Assembly: GCA_025361365.1 (NCBI GenBank)
Contig: JANYAM010000190.1
Location: 1 to 64,000 of the forward strand
Reading direction: 5' to 3'
From: Opitutus sp.
Lineage (GTDB): Bacteria; Verrucomicrobiota; Verrucomicrobiia; Opitutales; Opitutaceae
DNA length: 64,000 nucleotides
Position numbers and translations under genes: made by a program. The notes beneath the pieces were generated by a model. The model did not search any database, was not told where the DNA came from, and was given only the letters and a program-made list of their open reading frames with translations. Positions 17,139-26,183 of this stretch are shown here, piece after piece. Numbering within the stretch: position 1 is the stretch's first letter; each line of letters starts with the position of its first letter.

Positions 17139-18743
17139 TCAATGGCCCACCGCGTCGAGCAGGCCGCGCACCTTGAGGAGAAGCGTGCTCAGGGCAAAGG
17201 GCTTGGGCAGATGGACCGTGGCGGAGACCGGCACGGTGTGCAGGCTCACCGGCAGGGCCTTGGCCGAGGTGCAGATCAGGCGGAGGCTGGGAATCTCCGC
17301 GTGCAGTTGGCGCACCAGTTTGCCGCCTTCCTTCGAGCAGCTTTGGATGAGCACCAGTTGCGGCCGCAAGCGGGTCGACTTGATCAGGGCCGACGCGGCG
17401 TCCGGGGTGGCGGCATCGGTCACCGAGTAGCCGTCGGTCGCGAGGATGCCGGCGATCATCTTGCGCAGCACGTCATCCTCCTCGACGATCAGGAGGGTCT
17501 CGCTGCCGCGCATGACGGGCAGCGTGCCGAGCTTGGTGACGCTGGTCTGCTCGGGCTCCGCCGTCTCGGGGAGAAAAACCTCGAACGTGGTGCCGGTCCC
17601 GGGCCGGCTCTGCACGGTGATGTGCCCGCCGTTTTCCCGGACAATGCCCAGCACCGTGGGCAGGCCGAGGCCGGTGCCGCGGGTCTTGGTCGTGAAGAAC
17701 GGCTCGAAGATGTTCTTCAGGGTCACGGGCTCGATGCCCGAGCCGGTGTCCGTGACCTGCAGGACCGCGTAGAGCCCATCGGCCATCTCGGGCACGCGGC
17801 GGTCGGCGGCCGCGGCAACGCGGTGGTTGCAGGTGCGGATGGTGAGCTTGCCGCCGCGGGGCATGGCCTCACGGGCGTTGAAGCAGAGATTGAGGAGCAC
17901 GCGCTGGAAGTGCGCCGGGTCGATGCGGGCGTTGCCGAGGTCGGAAGCGAGCCGCAGCTCCACCGTGATCTCCTCGCCGGCCAGCCGCCGGATGATCTCG
18001 GTGATCTCGCGGATGAGCGTGTTGAAGTTGACGACCTTGACCTCGGTCTCCTGCCGGCGGCTGAACTCGAGGATCTGGCGGGCGAGCGCGGAGGCCTTGA
18101 GGCCGGCGCGGTGGATCTCCTGCAGTTCCTTCTGCGCGGCCGGCACGCTGGCGAGCTTCGCGCCGAGGATCTCGCAGTAGCCGTTGATGATCGAGAGCAG
18201 GTTGTTGAAGTCGTGCGCGACGCCGCCGGCCAGCAGGCCGACGGTGTCGAGCTTCTGCGACTGCATCAGCGCCTCGCGGAGGCGGCGGCCCTCGGAAATA
18301 TCCCGGTAAACGCCGATCAGGCAGCCACTCGGCCGGCCCTGGAACATGATCGGGGAGAAATTCCAGGCCGCGAAAAAAATTCCGCCATCCTGCCGATAGA
18401 GCCAGCCCTCGCCGGCGGCGAGTCGTGCGTTCCGGTCGCCTGGGGGTGTGCCCGGGGCCAGCAGGTCGGTGCGGGGCCCGTGGAGCAGCCGGGTGTTGCG
18501 GCCGGGGAGCGTCTCCGCGGCGTAGCCGGTGAGCTCGGCGAACTTGGCGTTGGCCTGGAGGATCTGCACGCCGCCGCCGGACCACTGGTCGGTGGTGACC
18601 AGGACGGGTTCATTCACGGCCGCCAGCGTGCCGGCGAAGGCCGCCATGGCCAGTGGCGCGTCCGAGGCGGGCGCGGCCGCCGAGGCCGCGGGAGACGGTG
18701 GCGCTTTTTTTCCGGGCATCAGGTCAGGGCGCGAGCCGTTCAA
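17139..18743 (-). CDS. PAS (LOV-like) hybrid histidine kinase with C-terminal receiver-like domain
   Basis: GRNTRLLHGPRTD PAS motif; HisKA GGVAHDFNNLLSIINGYCE; HATPase DTGSGIEPVTLKNIFEPFFTTKTRGTGLGLPTVLGIV; receiver-like ETLLIVEEDDVLRKMI. Confidence 0.85.
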   Translation of the reverse strand: MNGSRPDLMPGKKAPPSPAASAAAPASDAPLAMAAFAGTLAAVNEPVLVTTDQWSGGGVQILQANAKFAELTGYAAETLPGRNTRLLHGPRTDLLAPGTPPGDRNARLAAGEGWLYRQDGGIFFAAWNFSPIMFQGRPSGCLIGVYRDISEGRRLREALMQSQKLDTVGLLAGGVAHDFNNLLSIINGYCEILGAKLASVPAAQKELQEIHRAGLKASALARQILEFSRRQETEVKVVNFNTLIREITEIIRRLAGEEITVELRLASDLGNARIDPAHFQRVLLNLCFNAREAMPRGGKLTIRTCNHRVAAAADRRVPEMADGLYAVLQVTDTGSGIEPVTLKNIFEPFFTTKTRGTGLGLPTVLGIVRENGGHITVQSRPGTGTTFEVFLPETAEPEQTSVTKLGTLPVMRGSETLLIVEEDDVLRKMIAGILATDGYSVTDAATPDAASALIKSTRLRPQLVLIQSCSKEGGKLVRQLHAEIPSLRLICTSAKALPVSLHTVPVSATVHLPKPFALSTLLLKVRGLLDAVGH

Positions 18744-19362
18744 TCACCCAGTCGCCGCCGTTTTCCCGCCGGTAGCGCAACCGGTCGTGCAGGCGGCTGC
18801 GCCGGCCCTGCCAGAACTCGACCGTCTCGGGCGCGAGCCGGAACCCACCCCAATTGGGCGGCAGCGGCACCTCGCGTCCCTCGTATTTTTTCTCCACCAC
18901 GCGGTAGCTCTCCTCGATGACCGCACGGCCGGCGACCGCCGTGCTCTGCGGTGAGGCCCAGGCGGCCAGCTGGCTCTGCCGCGGCCGGCTGTGGAAATAC
19001 GCCTCGGATTCCTCGCGGGTCACGCGCGCCACAGGCCCCTCGACGGTGACCTGCCGCTCCATCGCGATCCAAGGGAAGAGCAGGGTGGCGCGGGGATTGG
19101 CGTCGAGCTCCCGGCCCTTGCGGCTCTCGTAATTGGTGTAGAAGACGAAGCCGCGGCCGTCGACGCCCTTGAGCAGGACGGTGCGGGCGGCGGGCCGGCC
19201 GTCGCGGCCGGTGGTGGCCAGCGTCATGGCGTTGGGCTCGGGGATTTTCGCCGCCTCGGCCTCCTGGAACCACTGCTCGAACTGGCGGAACGGATTTTTC
19301 GCGAGGTCCTTTTCGAGGAGTCCCGCGAGGCTGTAATCCTTCCGCATGTCCGACAGTGCCAT
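18724..19362 (-). CDS. pdxH: Pyridoxamine 5'-phosphate oxidase
   Basis: MRKDYSLAGLLEKDLAKNPFRQFEQWFQEA...NAMTLATTGRDGRPAARTVLLKGVDGRGFVFYTNYESRKGREL...SPQSTAV; ends RLAP. Confidence 0.92.
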   Translation of the reverse strand: MALSDMRKDYSLAGLLEKDLAKNPFRQFEQWFQEAEAAKIPEPNAMTLATTGRDGRPAARTVLLKGVDGRGFVFYTNYESRKGRELDANPRATLLFPWIAMERQVTVEGPVARVTREESEAYFHSRPRQSQLAAWASPQSTAVAGRAVIEESYRVVEKKYEGREVPLPPNWGGFRLAPETVEFWQGRRSRLHDRLRYRRENGGDWVIERLAP

Positions 19363-19431
19363 GGTGCGGTCATCGTGCCCGCGCACTCCGCGCTGTCAAA
19401 ATCATCCGCGTCCTGCACGCTGATTCCCGCC

Positions 19432-20211
19432 ATGCCACCCGTTCCCGACCTGCCGCCCTGGGCCTATCTCGCGCTGTTTGGCGCCGGGCTGGTCGCGGGC
19501 ACCGTGGATGCGATCGCGGGCGGGGGCGGGCTGATCACGCTGCCTGTGCTGCTCGGCATCGGCCTGCCGGCGCCGCTGGCGCTCGGCACGTCCAAGCTGC
19601 AGGGCGCATTCGGCTCCGGCTCGGCGGCGTGGAGTTTTGCGCGACGCGGCGCGGTGGACCCGCGCGAGTGCCGCCTGGGGTTTGCGCTGACCGCGCTCGG
19701 CGCGCTGGGCGGCGCGTTCACCGTGCGGTTGCTCGACCCACAGTTCCTCGGGGTGCTCATCCCGTGGCTGCTCGGGACCATCGTGGTCTACATGATCTTC
19801 CGGCCGCAGCTCGGCGAAACCAGCCGGCACCACCGCATGGAGCGCACGCCCTTCTATTTGCTGTTCGGGCTCACGCTGGGTTTCTACGACGGCTTCTTTG
19901 GCCCGGGCGTCGGCTCGTTCTGGACCATCGCGTTCGTGACGGTGCTCGGCCACGACTTCGTCCGGGCGGCCGGCCACACCAAGGTCATGAATTTTGCCAG
20001 CAACCTGGCTGCGGTGGCTCTGTTCGCCGCCGCGGGCCTGGTGGCATGGCTGCCGGGTCTGGCCATGAGTGCCGGCCAGCTCATCGGCGGGCGGCTGGGT
20101 GCCCACCTGGCGATGACCCGCGGGGCCCGGTTCGTGCGGCCGATCTTCCTCGTCATGGCCGCGCTCGTGGCGCTGAAACTCATTTACGCCAGCCTCGCCG
20201 CCCGTTCATGA
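19432..20211 (+). CDS. TSUP/TauE-SafE family membrane transporter
   Basis: LFGAGLVAGTVDAIAGGGGLITLPVLLGIGLPAPLALGTSKLQG...GFYDGFFGPGVGSFW. Confidence 0.9.
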   Translation: MPPVPDLPPWAYLALFGAGLVAGTVDAIAGGGGLITLPVLLGIGLPAPLALGTSKLQGAFGSGSAAWSFARRGAVDPRECRLGFALTALGALGGAFTVRLLDPQFLGVLIPWLLGTIVVYMIFRPQLGETSRHHRMERTPFYLLFGLTLGFYDGFFGPGVGSFWTIAFVTVLGHDFVRAAGHTKVMNFASNLAAVALFAAAGLVAWLPGLAMSAGQLIGGRLGAHLAMTRGARFVRPIFLVMAALVALKLIYASLAARS

Positions 20212-20218
20212 TGCCGGC

Positions 20219-21454
20219 ATGTCGCCTGCCCGCTACCTCGACCGCCACCAAGCCGACCTGGTCACCTTCCTGCAAAAACTGATCCGGCTGCGCACGGTCA
20301 ATCCCCCAGGCGAGAACTACGGCGAAATCACCACGCTGCTCGCGGCCACCTTGCGCGACCTCGGCCTGCAGGTGCGCCGCCTGCCGGTCCCGCGCGCGCT
20401 GCAAAAAAAGACCCAGCCGGAGCTGCTCGATTACCCGCGTCACAACGTGATCGGCTTCTGGGACACTGGCGCGAAGAAAACGATTCACTTTAACGCCCAC
20501 TACGACGTGGTGCCGGTGTCGGGGAAGTGGCGGCATGGCAGCCCGTTCAATCCGGTCGTGGAGAACGGCTGGATCTACGGCCGCGGCACGGCCGACATGA
20601 AAGGCGCCATTGCCAGCATCGTCTTTGCCCTGAAAGCCCTGCGCGCCACCGGCATCAAGCCCGGCTTCAACGTCGAGGTTTCCTTCACCGCCGACGAGGA
20701 GACTGACAGCACGCTCGGCACCGGCTGGGTCACGAGCCACGGCAAGCTGCGGGCCGATTACGCCGTGGTGGGCGAGGGCGGCGAAGGCGACGGCGTGTGC
20801 TGCGGCCACAATGGCGTCGTGTGGCTCAACGTCCGCGTGCACGGCCGCGCCGCCCACGGCTCCACGCCCGAGGCCGGCATCAACGCGCTCGAGAAGATGT
20901 CCGCGCTCGTCCTCGCGCTCAACGGCTACAAGCAGCGGCTCGCGCAGCGCACCTTCATTTCCCCCGACGGCCGGCGCATGCACCCGACCATCAACCTCGG
21001 CGGCGTCTTCGCCTCCGGCGAGGGCGGCAAGGTCAACACCGTGCCCGCCGCCGCCAGCTTCTCCATCGACCGCCGCGTGCTGCCCATCGAGAGCGTCCCC
21101 GACGCCGAGCGCGAGCTGCGCGCGTTCCTGCGCGCCGCGGCGAAGAAAATCCCGCAGTGCCGGATCACCATCGAGAAGATCTCCGACAATTTCTCGTGTT
21201 ACACCGCGCCGACCCACCCGCTGTTCGGCGCCATGCGCGCGAGCGTGGCGCGCGTCCGTCGTCGCCCGGCCAAATTTATCGTGTCCACCGGCTTCAACGA
21301 CATGCACTTCTTCGCCTCCGTGCTGAAAATCCCGACCATCGGCCACGGCCCGAGCGGAATCGATTACCACGCGGTGAACGAGCGCGCGCGGCTCAAGGAC
21401 CTGACGGACTCGGCGAAGATCTACGCGGACCTGCTGATGACGTTCAAAGGGTAG
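20219..21454 (+). CDS. M20 family metallopeptidase (ArgE/DapE-like)
   Basis: LIRLRTVNPPGENYGEI, HYDVVPVSGKWRHGSPFNPVVENGWIYGRGTADMKGAIAS, FTADEETDS; stop TAG lies in the following palindrome. Confidence 0.88.
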   Translation: MSPARYLDRHQADLVTFLQKLIRLRTVNPPGENYGEITTLLAATLRDLGLQVRRLPVPRALQKKTQPELLDYPRHNVIGFWDTGAKKTIHFNAHYDVVPVSGKWRHGSPFNPVVENGWIYGRGTADMKGAIASIVFALKALRATGIKPGFNVEVSFTADEETDSTLGTGWVTSHGKLRADYAVVGEGGEGDGVCCGHNGVVWLNVRVHGRAAHGSTPEAGINALEKMSALVLALNGYKQRLAQRTFISPDGRRMHPTINLGGVFASGEGGKVNTVPAAASFSIDRRVLPIESVPDAERELRAFLRAAAKKIPQCRITIEKISDNFSCYTAPTHPLFGAMRASVARVRRRPAKFIVSTGFNDMHFFASVLKIPTIGHGPSGIDYHAVNERARLKDLTDSAKIYADLLMTFKG

Positions 21455-21504
21455 GGCGCGGACTCCGTTCCGCGCCACGGCGGCCAGCGGAGTGGCCGCC
21501 CTAC
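21451..21504. repeat. REPIN-like palindrome, GTAG family; supplies stop codons of both convergent flanking genes
   Basis: GTAG+GGCGCGGA-CTCCGT-TCCGCGCC, AC linker, GGCGGCCA-GCGGAG-TGGCCGCC+CTAC. Confidence 0.9.
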
Positions 21505-22445
21505 CTTGGCGGCAAGGCCGCGAGAATCCGCCGCACCACCGCGGGGATGATCGCCCGGTTGTTGGCATGCTCCCGCCCGTCGGTGAAAGTGACAATAATG
21601 ACGCGCCCGCCGCCGGGCAGCTCGATCAGCGCCGCATCGTGCCGCGCCCAGCTGACCCAGCCGGCCTTCGACCAGAGTTTCGCGCCGAGCGGCAGCGCCG
21701 GGCCACTGAAACCGACGCTCTGGTTGTCGGGATCGGTGCTCGGCGTAAACGGATCGCGCTTCATCAACTCCAGCATCTGGGCCGATCGCTCGGGCGTGAT
21801 GCACCGCCCGGTTGCGATTTCCTCGAGCAAGCGGGCCGTGTCGTCCGTGGAAAGGAAGTTCCGCGCCGGCGGGTTCGCCGCGATGTCCTGCTTCTCGCGG
21901 CCATAGGGGCCCTCGCCCCACGGTTTGCGCTGCGCGTTCACGTTTCGATAGCCAAGCGACTCGAAATAGCGCGTGACCACCCCGCGCTGTTCGTGCCACG
22001 CCGTCAACGCGGCTGGCGGCAGCTCGGGCCCGCTGGTCGTGCCGGTAATCGCGTCCACCACATAGCTGGTCGCCTCGTTGTAGGAATCGACGATCATGTC
22101 CTGCATTCCACGGCGCAGCTCGGGTGTGTCCGCCAGCTTGCCGTCCTCCATCAGGCGGTGGCAGTAGGCGAGGAAGAAGAGCTTGATCACACTCGCCGGA
22201 TAAAACCGTTCGCTGCCGCGATAACTGGCGCGCATGGGCACCGTCCCGCGCAGGTCGATCACGGTAACGCCGAGTTGGTCCGGCTTGAGCGCGGGACTAG
22301 TGAACTCGGCGCAAGTCTCCTTTGCCGCCAGGTCAACCGCCGCCTGCAAGCTCGGTGCCTGCGCGACTACACCTTGCGCGTGACTGCCAACGCCTAGCGC
22401 ACAACTAGCGAGAATGGAAAGCGCTGCCTTCGGAATTTTGGACAT
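21501..22445 (-). CDS. Class A beta-lactamase-like serine hydrolase, secreted
   Basis: Signal peptide; YPASVIKLFFLAYC (SxxK), DSYNEATSYVVD, KAGWVSWARHDAALIELPGG. Confidence 0.82.
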   Translation of the reverse strand: MSKIPKAALSILASCALGVGSHAQGVVAQAPSLQAAVDLAAKETCAEFTSPALKPDQLGVTVIDLRGTVPMRASYRGSERFYPASVIKLFFLAYCHRLMEDGKLADTPELRRGMQDMIVDSYNEATSYVVDAITGTTSGPELPPAALTAWHEQRGVVTRYFESLGYRNVNAQRKPWGEGPYGREKQDIAANPPARNFLSTDDTARLLEEIATGRCITPERSAQMLELMKRDPFTPSTDPDNQSVGFSGPALPLGAKLWSKAGWVSWARHDAALIELPGGGRVIIVTFTDGREHANNRAIIPAVVRRILAALPPR

Positions 22446-22515
22446 AATGAACATAATCTACATAATAAATTCCTGTAAGGGATCTATTCTGTCCATTTTT
22501 TTTATTCTGTCCAAA
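22446..22515. repeat. Imperfect palindromic/direct repeat block (ATAATGAACATAATCTACATAATAAAT ... TATTCTGTCC)
   Basis: Short A/T-rich direct repeats and GGACA...TGTCC ends between two genes. Confidence 0.45.
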
Positions 22516-22517
22516 GG

Positions 22518-23102
22518 TCAGCCTTTCCATCCTTGCCGGATCATGCTGACCGCGATGGCGGCGAGCAGCATGGCGATAATTTTCGAGATGGCGCGCATGC
22601 CGGTCGCGCCGACGCGGCGGCCGAGCCACTCGCTGTAGTGCAACGCCAGCACAACCAAGCCCAAGTTCATCGCGAGCGCGACGAGGATGATGGCGAGACT
22701 GATGGACTGGTTCTGCGCCAGCACGAGCAGCGTGGTGATGGACGCCGGCCCGGCGATGAGCGGCATGCCGAGCGGCACGACGCCAAAATCCTCCGGCAGT
22801 TTCTCCGGCTCGGCGGCCGACTGCACTAGGTCCTTGGCCGCGAGGATGAACAGGATCAACCCGCCCGCGACCTGGAAGTCGCTCACCGAGATGCCGAGCG
22901 CCTTGAAGGCGCTCTGCCCGAGGAAAAGGAAACCCAGCGCCACCAGCCCGCCGGTCCACGTCGCCTGGGCGGCGATCTTCTGGCGGCGCTCCGGGGCGAC
23001 GTTCTGTCCGAGCCCGAGGAAGATGGCGGCCAGCCCGACCGGGTCGATGGCCACAAAGAGCGGGATGAACGCCTGCAGGAACTTGGTCAGCCACTCGAGC
23101 AT
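22518..23102 (-). CDS. MarC family integral membrane protein
   Basis: FIPLFVAIDPVGLAAIFLGLGQ...GVVPLGMPLIAGPASITTLLVLA...RRVGATGMRAISKIIAMLLAAIAVSMIRQG. Confidence 0.9.
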   Translation of the reverse strand: MLEWLTKFLQAFIPLFVAIDPVGLAAIFLGLGQNVAPERRQKIAAQATWTGGLVALGFLFLGQSAFKALGISVSDFQVAGGLILFILAAKDLVQSAAEPEKLPEDFGVVPLGMPLIAGPASITTLLVLAQNQSISLAIILVALAMNLGLVVLALHYSEWLGRRVGATGMRAISKIIAMLLAAIAVSMIRQGWKG

Positions 23103-23160
23103 GGCCAGAGCGTAGCGCGGCCGGCCCCAAAAAAGCAACGCGTCAGGACCAAACCGATTT

Positions 23161-23276
23161 AGCCACAAAAGAACACAAAGCAGTCCGTCCGGCAGGTCAT
23201 ATTTTCCGCGCGCCTATAGGCGCGACGCAGAGTTGATCTGCCGGCATGGGCCTTTGTGTTCTTTTGTGGCCAAACC
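23161..23276. repeat. Imperfect long palindrome (AGCCACAAAAGAACACAAAG...CTTTGTGTTCTTTTGTGGCC) with GCGCCTATAGGCGC core
   Basis: Complementary ends; shares a 20-mer core with 4566-4678. Confidence 0.8.
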
Positions 23277-23282
23277 CTCCGG

Positions 23283-24212
23283 TCATTTGCCAAGCAGGTC
23301 GCGGAGCGCGCCATTCAGCGCCGGGTGTTTAAACTTGAAGCCGGTCGCGAGGAGCTTCTGCGGTGTGGCCCGCTGGCCGTGCAGCACCAGGTTGCCGTCG
23401 GTGTAGAAATGATGCTCGGCCACGAAGCGCACGACAAACTCCGGCGCCGGCGGCACCCACGGCCGGCCCACCGCGGCGCGCAGCTCGCGCATGAACTCCG
23501 TGTTGGTCACCGCCCCCGGCGCGCAGACGTTGTAGGCGCCGCTCATTCCAGCGTTGCTAAGGGCCGCCTCAAACGCGGCCACCGCGTCGTCGCGGTGCAC
23601 CCAGCTCAGGAACTGCCGTCCACTGCCGGCGGCCCCGCCTAGAAATTTTTTGGTCAGTCCCAGCATCGCCGGGAACGGGCTGGTCTTCGGGTCGAGCACC
23701 GGGCCCAGGCGCAACACGACGCGACGGACGTCCGGCAGGTCCAGCGCGGCGAACGCCTGCTCCCACTGGCGGCACACTTCGGCCAGGAAACCCGGCCCTG
23801 GCGGCAGGGGCTCTTCGCAAAAACGGTCGCCGGCGTTGCCATAATATCCGGTGGCGCTGCACTGCACCCAGACCGGCGGCGGATTCTTGGCTCGCGCATA
23901 GCCCTTGTTCAGAGCCTTCACGGCGTTGAGGCGCGACTCGAGGATCTCGCGGCTGTTTTCCAGTGAATGGACACAATTGATGCTCCGGCCAGCCAGGTTC
24001 ACTAGCGCGGCCGCACCCTCGAACTCTGTCGCCCAAGCTCCGCCGGTCTCCCCGTTCCACATCACGGCACGGAGGGCCGGCAGGTCGTCCGCCGGGGGCA
24101 CGCGGTCGGTGTCGCGCGTGAGGACGACCACTTCCCAGCCCGCCGCGGCCAGGGCGCGGCTCAACGCCCGCCCGAGGAAACCGCTGCCGCCCGCCAGGAT
24201 GACTTTTGCCAT
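23283..24212 (-). CDS. TIGR01777-type SDR family oxidoreductase
   Basis: MAKVILAGGSGFLGRALSRALAAAGWEVVVLTRD...VNLAGRSINCVHSLENSREILESR...SATGYYGNAGD. Confidence 0.88.
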   Translation of the reverse strand: MAKVILAGGSGFLGRALSRALAAAGWEVVVLTRDTDRVPPADDLPALRAVMWNGETGGAWATEFEGAAALVNLAGRSINCVHSLENSREILESRLNAVKALNKGYARAKNPPPVWVQCSATGYYGNAGDRFCEEPLPPGPGFLAEVCRQWEQAFAALDLPDVRRVVLRLGPVLDPKTSPFPAMLGLTKKFLGGAAGSGRQFLSWVHRDDAVAAFEAALSNAGMSGAYNVCAPGAVTNTEFMRELRAAVGRPWVPPAPEFVVRFVAEHHFYTDGNLVLHGQRATPQKLLATGFKFKHPALNGALRDLLGK

Positions 24213-24280
24213 GGACGGCATGGTGGGATAAAAAGGACGCTTGTGGCAAATCCTCGCCGTTTCATTTTAGCTAACTGTCC

Positions 24281-25330
24281 GTGAAACCCGAGCCCATCAA
24301 TTTCCATGATCTCACCCGCGAGGCGCTGCGCCTGCAGGTCGTGCGCTGGGGCTTCAGCCCGGTGCATGCCGCGCGGCTGTGGGCCTACGTTTACCTCGAG
24401 GACGTGGAACGCTGGGCCGACATGCCCGAACTGCCCGCGCGCTTCCGCGCCAAGGCGGAAAGCGAACTCACCTTCACGCGGCTGCCCGTGGCCCTTGAGC
24501 AGCACAGCGCCGACGGCTTCACCCGCAAATATCTCCTCGCGCTGGCCGACGACCGCCGGATCGAGACCGTGCTCATGCGTTTCACCGGCCGGGTGACCGC
24601 CTGCATCAGCAGCCAGGCCGGCTGCGCGATGGGCTGCGTCTTCTGCGCCACCGGCCAGATGGGTTTCGCCCGCCACCTCGCCGCCGGTGAGATCGTGGCC
24701 CAAGCGCTGCACGTTGACCGGGTGCTGCGTGTCGCCGGCCAGGGCGAACGCCTGCGCAACATCGTGCTCATGGGCATGGGCGAGCCGCTGCACAATTACG
24801 ACGCCGTGATGACGGCCACCGACATCCTCTGCGACTCCGCGGGCCTGTCGCTCGGCACGAAGCAAGTCACGCTGAGCACCGTCGGCGTGGTGCCGGGTAT
24901 CCTCCGGCTCGCCGACGAGGGGCGCCCAATCCACCTCGCCGTGTCGCTGCACGGCGCCACCCAGGCGGAGCGCGCCGCGCTGGTGCCAGTCGCGAAGAAG
25001 TGGCCGCTCGATGAATTGATGGACGCCTGCCGCTACTACATCGCCAAGCAGCAGCGCCGGATCTTCTACGAGTGGACCCTCATCGAGGGAAAGAACGACT
25101 CGCCCGACAACGCCCATGCGGTTGGCCGCCTGCTGCAGGGCCAGAATGCCCAGGTGAACCTGATCCCGTTGAACCCCACCGCCGGCTATGGCGGCGCCCC
25201 GACCGGCCAGGATGCAGCCCGGCGGTTCCAGCAGATCCTGCGCGAATACCACCTGCCCAGCACCATCCGTCAGCGCCGTGGCATCGACATCGCCGCCGGG
25301 TGCGGACAGCTGGCCACGAGTCAGTCTTGA
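24281..25330 (+). CDS. rlmN: 23S rRNA (adenine-C2) methyltransferase RlmN
   Basis: ACISSQAGCAMGCVFCATGQMGFARHLAAGEIVAQ...VLMGMGEPLHNYD...INLIPLNP-type motif VNLIPLNPTAGYG; radical SAM CxxxCxxC. Confidence 0.93.
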   Translation: MKPEPINFHDLTREALRLQVVRWGFSPVHAARLWAYVYLEDVERWADMPELPARFRAKAESELTFTRLPVALEQHSADGFTRKYLLALADDRRIETVLMRFTGRVTACISSQAGCAMGCVFCATGQMGFARHLAAGEIVAQALHVDRVLRVAGQGERLRNIVLMGMGEPLHNYDAVMTATDILCDSAGLSLGTKQVTLSTVGVVPGILRLADEGRPIHLAVSLHGATQAERAALVPVAKKWPLDELMDACRYYIAKQQRRIFYEWTLIEGKNDSPDNAHAVGRLLQGQNAQVNLIPLNPTAGYGGAPTGQDAARRFQQILREYHLPSTIRQRRGIDIAAGCGQLATSQS

Positions 25331-25331
25331 C

Positions 25332-25407
25332 GGTGGAACCTGACCTCCGGGCAGGTTTTTAGGTGGTCGCTGGTGGAGGCAAACCCGTCCGGAGGCCGGG
25401 TTCCACC
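25332..25407. repeat. REPIN-like palindrome, GTGG family (degenerate), intergenic
   Basis: GGTGGAACCTGACCTCCGGGCAGGTTT ... AAACCCGTCCGGAGGCCGGGTTCCACC. Confidence 0.65.
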
Positions 25408-25459
25408 CTGAGATTTAACCTTTGCCAAAGCCCGGGGGCGGTCTACGAGTCAACATCCC

Positions 25460-26032
25460 ATGAAATTCGTCCGCCTCCTCTCCCTTCCCCTGCTCGCCGC
25501 CGCGCTGTTCGCGCCCCTGTCGGCCCAGCCCGCCAAGACCCCCATGGTCAAGGCCGTCGAGCCGTCCCGCGTGGCCTTTGTCAACAGCGCCGCCTTCAGC
25601 GAGCCCGCCACCGGCATCAAGCAGCTCGTCAAGGTCCTCCAGGGCCTCGAACTCGAGTTCACTTCCCAGCAGAGCGAACTGTCGCTGCTGCAGGAGAAGC
25701 TCCGCACCATCGTGGGCGAACTCACGAAGCTGCGCGCCGAGGCGACGCCCAATGCCAAGGCCATCGAGGAGAAGCAGAACGCCGGCCTCGCGCTCCAGCA
25801 GGAACTCCAGTCCAAGCAGCAGGCCGCCCAGCAGGCTTTCAGCCAGCGCCAGCAGGAAGTCCAGGCCCCGGTGAGCACGGAGATCAGCAAGGAGCTGCAC
25901 ACCTTCGCGACGGCCCGCGACATCACCATGCTGTTCGACCTGGCTAAGCTCGGCGACGGCCTGATTGACGCCAAGCCCGAGGCCGACCTGACGGCCGACT
26001 TCGTCGCCTACTACAACGCCAAGCACCCGTAA
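25460..26032 (+). CDS. OmpH/Skp-like periplasmic chaperone family protein
   Basis: Signal peptide, RVAFVNSAAFSEPATGIKQLVKVLQGLELEF then long coiled-coil, DITMLFDLAKLGDGLIDAKPEADLTADFVAYYN. Confidence 0.8.
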   Translation: MKFVRLLSLPLLAAALFAPLSAQPAKTPMVKAVEPSRVAFVNSAAFSEPATGIKQLVKVLQGLELEFTSQQSELSLLQEKLRTIVGELTKLRAEATPNAKAIEEKQNAGLALQQELQSKQQAAQQAFSQRQQEVQAPVSTEISKELHTFATARDITMLFDLAKLGDGLIDAKPEADLTADFVAYYNAKHP

Positions 26033-26055
26033 GCGGGCGCCGCGATTTTATTTTC

Positions 26056-26082
26056 AAGCCCGGCCCGCGCCGGGCTTTTTTC
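26056..26082 (+). terminator. Rho-independent terminator after the OmpH-like gene
   Basis: AAGCCCGGC-CCGC-GCCGGGCTTTTTTC. Confidence 0.85.
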
Positions 26083-26094
26083 TTGGTGTATTTT

Positions 26095-26171
26095 GTCGGG
26101 TCGCCGCTAGTCGGCGGACCGCCTTGCACTCCTGCGTTGGCGCCTGGTCCGGCGACCAGCGCCGACCCTAC
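26095..26171. repeat. REPIN-like double hairpin, GTAG/GTCG feet, intergenic
   Basis: GTCGGGTCGCCGCTAGTCGGCGGACC ... GGCGCCTGGTCCGGCGACCAGCGCCGACCCTAC. Confidence 0.65.
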
Positions 26172-26183
26172 AGGAGAAATTCC

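Noticed and set aside
10078-18920. Long + strand ORFs (10078-11895, 13924-15588, 15841-17430, 17067-18920)
   Set aside because: All antisense to well-supported minus-strand genes (autotransporter, S9 peptidase/lplA, cyclase, kinase); no recognisable domains.
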